Positions 30,748-37,524 of a stretch of DNA of 38,629 nucleotides are shown here, in pieces (positions within the stretch are counted from its first letter, which is position 1; every line of letters starts with the position of its first letter). Under the pieces are notes generated by a model. The model did not search any database. It was not told where the DNA came from and saw nothing but the letters and a program-made list of their open reading frames with translations. The DNA lies in assembly GCA_029561355.1 (NCBI GenBank), contig JAKQJD010000125.1:1-38629 (forward strand), written 5' to 3'. This stretch comes from Bacteroidota bacterium. Lineage in GTDB: Bacteria > Bacteroidota > Bacteroidia > Chitinophagales > Saprospiraceae. The translations under genes were made by a program, and so were the position numbers.

Positions 30748-32307
30748 CTAACCCAACAGCGCTTTCCACAAAACCCGGCCGCTCCAGATAATAATGATGA
30801 GCCCGACCAGCATGTACATGGTGCGTACAGGCAGTTTGCCGGCCAGTCGCGCACCCAGCGGTGCAGCCGCTACGCCGCCGATAATGAGGCCGGCAATAAC
30901 CATCCAGTGCGACAATCCGATAAAGGAAAAGAACGTGACAGCGCTTGCCAGGGTAACGAAAAACTCGGTAAGGCTCACCGAACCGATGACATATTGCGGG
31001 GTTTTGCCTTTGGCGATCAGCGTACTGGTGACCAGCGGCCCCCACCCGCCGCCGCCGAATGAGTCCAGAAAACCGCCTGCTCCGGCCAGCCAGCCGAGGT
31101 TGCGGGCCCGGTTTTTTTTCTTGTTGCGCACAAATGCACGGCTCAGAATGCGTATGCCAAGCAGCAGAATGTAAACGGCCAGAATGGGTTTGATGTAGGC
31201 AGCATATTCCTCTCCCAGCCACGCCAGCAATGCCGCACCGGCAATGGCCCCGATGACACCGGGCAACAACAGCACCTTGACGAGACGACGATTGATATTG
31301 CCGAAACGGTAGTGCGAATACCCGGAAGCGCCTGCGGTAAACACCTCGGCGGTGTGAATACTCGAACTCACTGCCGCCAGCGGCACACCCGCTCCCATCA
31401 GAAACACCTGCGTAACAACGCCATAGCCCATGCCGAGCAGCCCATCGGCCAGTTGTGCGGCAAAACCCACGCCTACAAACACCCAGAACTGCGGGTCGAT
31501 ACTTCCGATAATTTGTGGCCAGGTATGCGTCGGTATGTAAAAAGACACCACATTAAAAATGAGCGACAGGCCGAACGCCGCGAGTGCCGCCGTCGCCAGA
31601 CGCCGCCATTTTCGGTCGTTGATGCGCTCCAGGTTCTGGTGCGGAATCACGGCGGACAGCGCTTCTTCTCCGGCAGCAATGGAAGCCGTCAGGGAATTCA
31701 GGGTGCGTACTTTTTCGGCAAAATCGCCGCCGAGTTTCTGGCGGATAAACGGCATGTGCTGCAGGATCTCGTCGAGTTCGCCGGGCAGCGACTCATTCAG
31801 GGTTTCCTTGAGACGTTTGGCGATGGTCGGCGATTTCCCATTGGTGGAAATGGCGATTTTCAGGTCGCCTTTCTGTACGATGGAACTCAGGTAAAAATCG
31901 CACAGGTAAGGGGTGTCGGCCACGTTTACCAGAATACCTTTCGCTGCCGCCAGCGCTTTGATTTGCCGGTTCACAAAAGGGTCGTCGGTTGCCGCGATGA
32001 CAAACTGTTTCCCCTCCAGATCAGATCGTTCGAAAGGTTTTTCCAGTAATACAACGTGCTGATAATCACCTGCAAACGACTTGATTTCCTCCGAAATGAC
32101 CGAACCCACCAGGGTCACCCTCGTAGCCGGACTATTGCCCAGCACGGCAGTGATTTTTTCAAGACCCACATGACCGCCGCCAACGATCAGCACATCGAAA
32201 TGTTCCAGTTTCAGAAAAACCGGAAACAGGTTATTACCGGCACTGGCGCCCGTTGCCTGCGGTTCCGTTTCGGCTGTGAAATGGGCTGTTTGTATAACTT
32301 CGTCCAT
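30748..32307 (-). CDS. siroheme synthase domain fused to TauE/SafE exporter
   Basis: A 519-residue fusion protein. Residues about 25-225 are a precorrin-2 dehydrogenase/ferrochelatase domain as in the N-terminus of CysG: NAD-binding VLIVGGGHVGLEKITAVLG, then VIAATDDPFVNRQI and LKIAISTNGKSPTIAKRLKE. From about residue 235 on come about eight membrane helices of the TauE/SafE (TSUP) family, with GVGFAAQLADGLLGMGYGVV and the repeat-related GGFLDSFGGGGWGPLVTSTL. The first part makes siroheme, the cofactor of sulfite reductase; the second probably moves sulfite, sulfate or another sulfur anion. Sulfite reductase itself is encoded 600 bp upstream on the same strand, so a joint role in assimilatory sulfur metabolism is strongly suggested. 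I know similar fusions from Bacteroidota. Confidence 0.92.
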   Translation of the reverse strand: MDEVIQTAHFTAETEPQATGASAGNNLFPVFLKLEHFDVLIVGGGHVGLEKITAVLGNSPATRVTLVGSVISEEIKSFAGDYQHVVLLEKPFERSDLEGKQFVIAATDDPFVNRQIKALAAAKGILVNVADTPYLCDFYLSSIVQKGDLKIAISTNGKSPTIAKRLKETLNESLPGELDEILQHMPFIRQKLGGDFAEKVRTLNSLTASIAAGEEALSAVIPHQNLERINDRKWRRLATAALAAFGLSLIFNVVSFYIPTHTWPQIIGSIDPQFWVFVGVGFAAQLADGLLGMGYGVVTQVFLMGAGVPLAAVSSSIHTAEVFTAGASGYSHYRFGNINRRLVKVLLLPGVIGAIAGAALLAWLGEEYAAYIKPILAVYILLLGIRILSRAFVRNKKKNRARNLGWLAGAGGFLDSFGGGGWGPLVTSTLIAKGKTPQYVIGSVSLTEFFVTLASAVTFFSFIGLSHWMVIAGLIIGGVAAAPLGARLAGKLPVRTMYMLVGLIIIIWSGRVLWKALLG

Positions 32308-32309
32308 GT

Positions 32310-32507
32310 GGTGGTTGAGTAGTTGAGAGGTTGAGGGGGTTTATGAGTTTATAGGTTGATGGGTTTATGGGTTTATGGGTTTATAGGTTTATAGGTTTAT
32401 AGGTTTATAGGTTTATAGGTTGATGAGGTTGATAAGGTTGATAAGGTTGATAAGGTTGATAAGGTTGATAAGGTTGATAAGGTTGATAAGGTTGATAAGG
32501 TTGATAA
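32310..32507. repeat. GTTGAGG, TTTATAGG and GGTTGATAA 9-bp tandem arrays
   Basis: Directly upstream of the fusion gene come GTTGAGG units (32310-32338), about nine GTTTATAGG-type 9-mers (about 32339-32420), and nine perfect GGTTGATAA units (32427-32507). All keep a 9-bp period. The reverse complement of the same 9-mers forms the right-hand flank at 32838-32905, so both arrays are the outer tails of one large inverted structure around the core at 32605-32728. Confidence 0.95.
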
Positions 32508-32604
32508 TTTGCCGTCGGTTAGGGGAATTAATCTTTTTGAAGGGTTAATTTTGTTTTAATGGATTACAAGTCCAGAGGCAGTGTGTCAACCTTCTGTTCT
32601 ATGC

Positions 32605-32728
32605 CTGAAAAAGCCAAGGGCAATGTGTCATCCTGAGCGCAGCGAAGGATCTAACCATGCTCCAAATTCCAGATAATTTCGGATCCTTCGCTGCGTTCAG
32701 GATGACACATTGCCCGTGGCTTTTTCAG
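32605..32728. repeat. 47-bp inverted repeat with the GCAGCGAAGGATC word
   Basis: Arms 32605-32651 and 32682-32728 match with two mismatches over 47 bp, around a 30-base spacer. They contain the words AAAGCCAAGGGCAATG and CATCCTGAGCGCAGCGAAGG. I recall similar 'CATCCTGAG...GAAGGATC' strings from intergenic DNA of unrelated environmental bacteria; this is memory, not a search. It lies in the centre of the 600-bp gap between cysI and the siroheme/exporter gene, both minus strand. Confidence 0.92.
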
Positions 32729-32837
32729 TTACCCAAAGGAAAGAGAACAGTTCACTCCTGGCTTTTGCCAGTAAAAAACCGGACAAGAGAAATATTCAGC
32801 CGCTAGATAAAAGTTGACTTTGCCCATTCATAGAGCG

Positions 32838-32905
32838 GTTGAATATCAACCCTTATCAACCTTATCAACCCTCATCAACCTTATAAACCCTCATCAACCC
32901 CTTAC
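32838..32905. repeat. inverted 9-bp tail (TTATCAACC units)
   Basis: ATCAACCCT/TATCAACC and TATAAACCC units are the reverse complement of the arrays at 32339-32507. They run up to the stop codon of cysI at 32908. Between them and the core at 32728 lies about 110 bp without notable structure. Confidence 0.88.
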
Positions 32906-32907
32906 CC

Positions 32908-34662
32908 TCAGTCATGAAAATTCGTTCCGTGCGTCGTCGCTTTCACATACCCTTTGCGGATCACAAAATCGCCAAAAGGCTCGTTGCGTTGCCGTTCTTT
33001 CGCGTAATCGGCAATAATTGGCTCCAGTTCGGCCAGGATAGCCGTTTCATCCAGCATTTCCTTGTATAGTTTGTTCATGCGTTCGCCGTTGTGGGCCGCG
33101 CCGAGGTAGAGGTTGTAGCGGCCCGGCGATTTGCCGATAAATGCAATTTCTCCCAGATACGGCCGGCCGCAGCCGTTGGGGCAACCGGTCATACGGATGT
33201 TGATGGCGTCTTTTTCCAGGCCGTAGGTGCGAAGGATCAGGTCGATTTTATCGATGAGCGAAGGCAGGTAGCGCTCGGCTTCCGCGAATGCCAGCGAGCA
33301 GGTATTGAGCGCTACGCAGGCGATGGAATTCTGCCGCAGCGCCGTTTGGCTATACGTGGCCGACAGGATGCCGTATTTATCCAGAATTGCCTCCACGACG
33401 GGTTTCTTTTCGGCGGAAATGTTGCCGATCACGAGGTTCTGATTGCCCGTCAGGCGGAAATCGCCGTCGTGAACGGATGCCACCACACGCAGGGCCGTGC
33501 GCAACGGAAACTCGGGGGTATCCACAATACGACCACCTTCGATGAACAGGCCGAGGTTGTAATGCCCGTCGAAGGTTTTCGTCCAGCCCAGCGGGTCGCC
33601 GGAATGGATGAATTTGTACGGTTTCGCTTCCCCGAAAGTCAGGCCTGCGCGGCGTTCCACTTCCTGTTTGAACGGCTCCAGCCCCATGCGTTCGATGGTG
33701 TATTTTAGTCGGCTGAACTTGCGGTTTTCCCGGTTGCCATTATCGCGCTGGGTGGTGATCACGGCCTCGCAGACTTTCAGAATGTCTTTTTTGTCGATGT
33801 AACCGATCATATCTGCCAGCCGCGGGAAGGTTTCGGGCATGCCAAACGTCATACCGAGTCCGCCGCCGATTGCCACATTGAATCCCTCCAGTTCGCCGTC
33901 TTTTTCAATGGCGACCAGGCCGATGTCGTTGGCGAAAATGTCGGTATCGTTGAAGGGCGGCACCGCAATAGCGATTTTGAATTTGCGGGGCAGGTAGGTT
34001 TTGCCGTAAATGGGCTCGGCGTCTTTGGAGGGTGGAGGGGTGGAGAGTTGAGAAGTTGAGGGGTTGAGGGGTTGTGTATTGAAGGGCTGCGATTCGTCGA
34101 CAGACTGTCCGTCCATCCAGATTTCGTAGTACGCCGAAGTTTGCGGGGTAAATTCGGCGCTGATTTGCCGGGAAATAGCCCACACCTCGCCGTGCACTTT
34201 GCTTTCGTTGGGGTTGGGGCTGCACATGACATTGCGGTTCACGTCGCCGCACCCGGCAATGCTGTCGAGCAGCACTTCGTTGAAACCCTGGATGGTGGCT
34301 TTCAAATCGCGCTTGCGGATGCCGTGCAACTGGAATGCCTGCCGCGTGGTAAGTTTCATGGTGCCGTTGCCGTACGTCGAGGCCAGATCGTCCATCCGCA
34401 GCCACTGGGCCGGCGTGGCAACTCCGGCGGGCACACGGATGCGGATCATCATGGAGTACAGCGGCTCCAGTTTTTGTGTTTTGCGTTCGCTTTCCAGGTC
34501 GCGGTCGGTTTGCTGATACGCGCCGTGGAATTTGATCAGTTGCGTATCATCCGGGTACAGAGCGCCGGTGATTTTATTGTCGAGGCTTTGAACGAGCGAA
34601 CCGCGGAGGTAATCGCTGTTTTCTTTGATGATCTCGACTTCGGATAGTTTCTTTTCTGCCAT
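32908..34662 (-). CDS. cysI: assimilatory sulfite reductase, hemoprotein subunit
   Basis: A 584-residue siroheme/[4Fe-4S] enzyme that reduces sulfite to sulfide with six electrons. The four cluster/siroheme Cys are in place: C449 and C455 in CVALNTCSL, C494 and C498 in TGCPNGCGRPYLGE. The N-terminal half has LTTRQAFQLHGI, in the substrate-binding region, and the signature LPRKFKIAIAVPP. No flavoprotein partner (cysJ) is nearby, so ferredoxin or another donor may be used. Residues about 194-211 (NTQPLNPSTSQLSTPPPS) are an unusual low-complexity loop encoded by the GTTGAGG repeat word also found between genes. The gene lies directly downstream of the GxxExxY cassette, and the siroheme/exporter gene follows 600 bp later. 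Confidence 0.95.
   Translation of the reverse strand: MAEKKLSEVEIIKENSDYLRGSLVQSLDNKITGALYPDDTQLIKFHGAYQQTDRDLESERKTQKLEPLYSMMIRIRVPAGVATPAQWLRMDDLASTYGNGTMKLTTRQAFQLHGIRKRDLKATIQGFNEVLLDSIAGCGDVNRNVMCSPNPNESKVHGEVWAISRQISAEFTPQTSAYYEIWMDGQSVDESQPFNTQPLNPSTSQLSTPPPSKDAEPIYGKTYLPRKFKIAIAVPPFNDTDIFANDIGLVAIEKDGELEGFNVAIGGGLGMTFGMPETFPRLADMIGYIDKKDILKVCEAVITTQRDNGNRENRKFSRLKYTIERMGLEPFKQEVERRAGLTFGEAKPYKFIHSGDPLGWTKTFDGHYNLGLFIEGGRIVDTPEFPLRTALRVVASVHDGDFRLTGNQNLVIGNISAEKKPVVEAILDKYGILSATYSQTALRQNSIACVALNTCSLAFAEAERYLPSLIDKIDLILRTYGLEKDAINIRMTGCPNGCGRPYLGEIAFIGKSPGRYNLYLGAAHNGERMNKLYKEMLDETAILAELEPIIADYAKERQRNEPFGDFVIRKGYVKATTHGTNFHD
34029..34080. repeat. GTTGAGG-type repeat inside the cysI coding sequence
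   Basis: The plus strand reads GGTGGAGGGG, then GTTGAGAAGTTGAGGGGTTG, the same word as the intergenic tracts at 239-290 and 8233-8287. It encodes residues about 194-211 of CysI in frame, a Pro/Ser/Thr/Gln-rich loop that lies before the conserved YGKTYLPRKFKIA block. Confidence 0.85.
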
Positions 34663-34701
34663 GGTGTATGATATGTAGCGGATTTCGCGGATCTGGTTTC
34701 G

Positions 34702-35226
34702 CCCGTCGTAGAGTCAATTGCTACGCGGATAACGCTGATGACGCGGATTTTCGCGGATTTTATTCGAATTGTTTTTTGGCGTTGGTGAATACCTTTCTGA
34801 AAAATTGCGGTTTGGGGCCGAAGTTTAAAATGTATCCTACTTCTATTTCACTTGCCTTAAGGTAGTTTTGGAGTTGGGAGATGTGCCCGCCCACGATACT
34901 AGTACACGCCTTTAGTTCAATGATAATCACCTCATTGACAATGATATCGGAGAAATATTCTCCTACTTCCCGGCCTTTGTAGAAAACAGGGCAACGCTGT
35001 TGTGCAACGACCTCTAATCCTTTCTCCTTTAACTCAAAAAACAAAGCATTCTGATACACTCTCTCCAGAAATCCATAACCTAAATGATTATAGACCTCAT
35101 AAAAAGCACCCAGAATCTTGTCAGACAATTCCTTGTGCATTAACATAAATGAAGATATTAAATATAAAAATCCGCGAAAATCAGCGTCATCCGCGTTATC
35201 CGCGTTGCAATTGACTCTACGACGGG
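34702..35226 (-). mobile_element. 525-bp GxxExxY cassette with terminal inverted repeats
   Basis: Arms 34702-34760 and 35168-35226 are 59-bp reverse complements with three mismatches, beginning CCCGTCGTAGAGTCAATTGC and continuing with CGCGGAT-type words. They enclose exactly one gene, of which the stop codon overlaps the end of the left arm and the start lies 21 bp from the right arm. No target-site duplication is visible beyond the ends. The arm words also make up the outer part of the gene-free palindrome at 948-1264. Mobility is inferred from this layout; no classical transposase is present. Confidence 0.6.
34760..35146 (-). CDS. GxxExxY family protein, PD-(D/E)XK nuclease-like
   Basis: A 128-residue protein of the GxxExxY family. 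The name-giving motif is GFLERVY at residues 25-31; the nuclease-like core follows with D67 in EYFSDIIVNE and E77-L-K79 in IIIELKA, the D...ExK arrangement of PD-(D/E)XK enzymes, then QLQNYLKAS and GYILNFGP. The function of the family is not established. The start MLMHKELSDKIL at 35146 fits the family; a longer frame to 35245 would translate the inverted repeat. The gene is enclosed by 59-bp inverted repeats with no space to spare. It is AT-richer than its neighbours, which supports independent origin. Confidence 0.9.
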   Translation of the reverse strand: MLMHKELSDKILGAFYEVYNHLGYGFLERVYQNALFFELKEKGLEVVAQQRCPVFYKGREVGEYFSDIIVNEVIIIELKACTSIVGGHISQLQNYLKASEIEVGYILNFGPKPQFFRKVFTNAKKQFE

Positions 35227-36539
35227 TAAACCACCTGCCACACAACCCCTACACCCGCACTCACCCCAATCCACACGACCAAATTTACTTTAAAAATCTG
35301 TAACGCCGCCAGGGAAATTGCCGCCCAGACAAGCGGCAGCCAGCGAATTTCCGGCAAATCCGGCGCAATCACCGCCTGTCCCAGATACAAACACAAACTC
35401 AACATCACACCCACCACAGCAGCCGTAGCGTATTGAAGCACTGACTTCACGGCCGGATTGGCCTGCGTACGTTCAATCAATGGCGCGCCGGCAAAAATGA
35501 ATAGAAACGACGGCAAAAACGTGTAATAAACCGTCGCTGCCAGCGCCAGCGTAGCCGCTCCCAGGGAGGCCCCGAACGTATGGTATCCGGCCATAAAACC
35601 CACAAATGCCAGCACGATAATCAGCGGACCCGGTGTCGTTTCGCCCAGCGCCAGCCCGTCGATCATTTCCAGTTGGCTCAGCCAGCCGAATTTTTCCACG
35701 CTCACCTGCGCCACATAAGGCAATACCGCATACGCGCCGCCGAAAGTGACCAGGGCTGCCTGGGTGAAAAACAGGCACAGTTTTTTCCAGAATGCAAAAT
35801 CGCCGGCTGTCATCGCAAATACCACCAAAGGTGCAGCCCACAACACCGCCGCTACCAGCACCTGCCGTAACAACCGCGTGGTGGAGAATCCTGCCCCGTC
35901 GACTATAGTTTGGCTGTTGATCAGATAAGCGTTTTCAGTAGAATCGGCTTCGGTGACCGCGTTTTTTTGTGTTTTTTGGGTAGATTTTGTTCTAAAATAT
36001 ACGACCGTACCCAACAGTACCGCCACAAGTATGATCAACGGAAATGGGATATTTCCTGCATAAATGGCTATGAATGCAGCAATGGCTACGGCATAATGCA
36101 CGGGGGTCTGCAACGATTTTTTTCCAATTTTCACAATAGCACCCGCTACGATAGCCACCACCGCCGGTTTCAGAAATACAAAAACCGCCTGCACGATCTC
36201 AAGCGTTCCATAGGTAACGTACAAGGCGCTCAGTCCCCATAGAATTACCGCGGAAGGCAGCACAAACAGGATACCGGCCACAAGTCCGCCTCGCACGCCA
36301 TGCAGCATCCAGCCGATGTAAGTGGCCAGTTGCTGCGCTTCCGGCCCGGGTAGCAGCATGCAGTAATTCAGCGCGTGCAGAAATTTCCGGTCGCTAATCC
36401 AACGCTTCCGATCCACCAGAAAGGTGTGCATGATTGCAATCTGCCCTGCCGGCCCGCCAAAACTCACAAAGCCAAGCCGCAGCCAAAAGGCCAGGGCTTC
36501 GCGAAAAGAGGGAGCAGCAGGTGGTGCGAGTGGTTGCAT
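35217..36539 (-). CDS. chrA: chromate transporter, two-domain type
   Basis: A 440-residue CHR-family transporter with two homologous halves. First half: LRLGFVSFGGPAGQIAIMH and MLLPGPEAQQLATYIGW. Second half: TQAALVTFGGAYAVLPYVAQ and LGETTPGPLIIVLAFVGF. Ten to twelve hydrophobic segments are visible. Members export chromate or related oxyanions (sulfate-like), giving resistance. A hydrophilic linker between the halves is rich in Lys/Thr/Gln (FRTKSTQKTQKN). The last two codons and the stop (Pro-Ser-TAG) lie within the right inverted repeat of the GxxExxY cassette, so the natural end of the gene may have been changed by that element. It probably belongs to no operon; sulfite genes lie downstream, fitting an oxyanion theme. 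Confidence 0.93.
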   Translation of the reverse strand: MQPLAPPAAPSFREALAFWLRLGFVSFGGPAGQIAIMHTFLVDRKRWISDRKFLHALNYCMLLPGPEAQQLATYIGWMLHGVRGGLVAGILFVLPSAVILWGLSALYVTYGTLEIVQAVFVFLKPAVVAIVAGAIVKIGKKSLQTPVHYAVAIAAFIAIYAGNIPFPLIILVAVLLGTVVYFRTKSTQKTQKNAVTEADSTENAYLINSQTIVDGAGFSTTRLLRQVLVAAVLWAAPLVVFAMTAGDFAFWKKLCLFFTQAALVTFGGAYAVLPYVAQVSVEKFGWLSQLEMIDGLALGETTPGPLIIVLAFVGFMAGYHTFGASLGAATLALAATVYYTFLPSFLFIFAGAPLIERTQANPAVKSVLQYATAAVVGVMLSLCLYLGQAVIAPDLPEIRWLPLVWAAISLAALQIFKVNLVVWIGVSAGVGVVWQVVYPS

Positions 36540-36575
36540 AAAACGGGTCCGGATTGCGTCCGGTTTGATCAGGCG

Positions 36576-37304
36576 CTATTTGCGCAGGTCGAAATTGTGA
36601 AAATAAAAGAGGCGGACCGCATGTATTTTATTGAAATGATCTCCCGACGGCAATTGCTGGTACACATTCAGGTACCCGCCCTGCAATTGTGCATGCGGAT
36701 TGATCTGATATGCCAGTCCAACGAAAAAGCGGTTTTGATCGAAGTGGTTGTACACGATATTTTTGCCGAAGTTTACCATGATTTCGTTGTTGAGCAGAAA
36801 TTGCAAACTGCCGGGATTCAGCCCTTTTTTCGTGAGCGGTAAAAACAGGGCAAAACCGTACCTGACGCGTGGGTTATAACTGTAACCTTCACCCAAAGCA
36901 TTGTCATTCAAAAGTTTACGCCGAAAACGTTCTTCCAGGCGCATCGTCTGCATTAACCGCGCTTTCGGCCAGCGTGTAAACCACTGCACCTGTTGCCAGG
37001 GCCGGTGCTCGGGCCGGGAAATATTTTCATGCCCATCCGCCGGAAAGGTATTCACCCAGGCGTATGCCGCCGTCAGCCGCACGTCGTCGGTGATGTAAAA
37101 CGTCGGCCCGGCGCGGACGATGGACTGCGACAAATCGCCTACAAAATCATCTTTCAGTCGCAGGTGGGCATCTGTCCAAAGCCCCCATCTTTGACTAAAC
37201 CTGATCTGGCTGAAAACGCCGAACCAGGTTTGTTCTTCGGTAGTGACGGTCTTTTGTGCTGCGAGGTGCAGGCTGCAAAAGAGTAGTAAAACTGTAATCC
37301 TCAT
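36576..37304 (-). CDS. DUF2490 outer-membrane beta-barrel protein
   Basis: A 242-residue protein of the DUF2490 family. A short signal peptide (MRITVLLLFCSLHLAAQ) leads to a barrel of amphipathic strands with many aromatic residues: EEQTWFGVFSQIRFSQRWGL, RAGPTFYITDDVRLTAAYAW, RMRLEERFR-like block and GYLNVYQQLPSGDHFNKIHA. The C-terminal strand ends with FYFHNFDLRK. The family is common in Bacteroidota; its function is unknown and it is assumed to sit in the outer membrane. It lies 36 bp upstream of the chromate transporter gene on the same strand, so the two may be co-transcribed. A dispersed leader repeat (37310-37385) stands directly before its start codon. Confidence 0.87.
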   Translation of the reverse strand: MRITVLLLFCSLHLAAQKTVTTEEQTWFGVFSQIRFSQRWGLWTDAHLRLKDDFVGDLSQSIVRAGPTFYITDDVRLTAAYAWVNTFPADGHENISRPEHRPWQQVQWFTRWPKARLMQTMRLEERFRRKLLNDNALGEGYSYNPRVRYGFALFLPLTKKGLNPGSLQFLLNNEIMVNFGKNIVYNHFDQNRFFVGLAYQINPHAQLQGGYLNVYQQLPSGDHFNKIHAVRLFYFHNFDLRK

Positions 37305-37309
37305 AAATA

Positions 37310-37385
37310 GGTTACTGGTTATCAGTTATTAGTTATCTGTGTTGACAATCAATCGTTTGCAGATAAAATAACCCAAACTAATGAT
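37310..37385 (-). repeat. dispersed leader repeat, copy 2
   Basis: Second copy of the 75-bp sequence at 24570-24644, in the same orientation, 5 bp upstream of the DUF2490 start codon. The similarity is over its whole length with scattered changes, strongest in TTATCAGTTA and TAGTTATCTGTGTTGA. Confidence 0.8.
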
Positions 37386-37400
37386 CACTAAAATGCAAAA

Positions 37401-37446
37401 GCCCAGAGGTGTCATCTGCGAGGTACGAGCAGGTGACACCTCTGGC
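37401..37446. terminator. hairpin behind the TonB-dependent receptor gene
   Basis: CCAGAGGTGTCATCTGC (from 37403) pairs with GCAGGTGACACCTCTGG (37429-37445) with one G-T type change, around an 11-base loop that can pair further. It is about 80 bp downstream of the receptor stop codon and may terminate that transcript. Confidence 0.65.
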
Positions 37447-37524
37447 GTTTGGAATCGTAAATAAAAGCAGAATCGGAAACAAACAGGGGCCTTATTCTTC
37501 CGATTCAAACGTGTTGGCAATGCC

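Noticed and set aside
32339..32507. Possible CRISPR or iteron-type origin from the 9-bp arrays
   Set aside because: There are no spacers, and no replication initiator gene, DnaA-box cluster or partition gene nearby. The complement of the same units at 32838-32905 fits the palindrome architecture better.
34702..35226. Calling the GxxExxY unit an insertion sequence
   Set aside because: It has no transposase of a known class and no visible target-site duplication; only inverted arms and one nuclease-like gene are seen, so it is described as a cassette.
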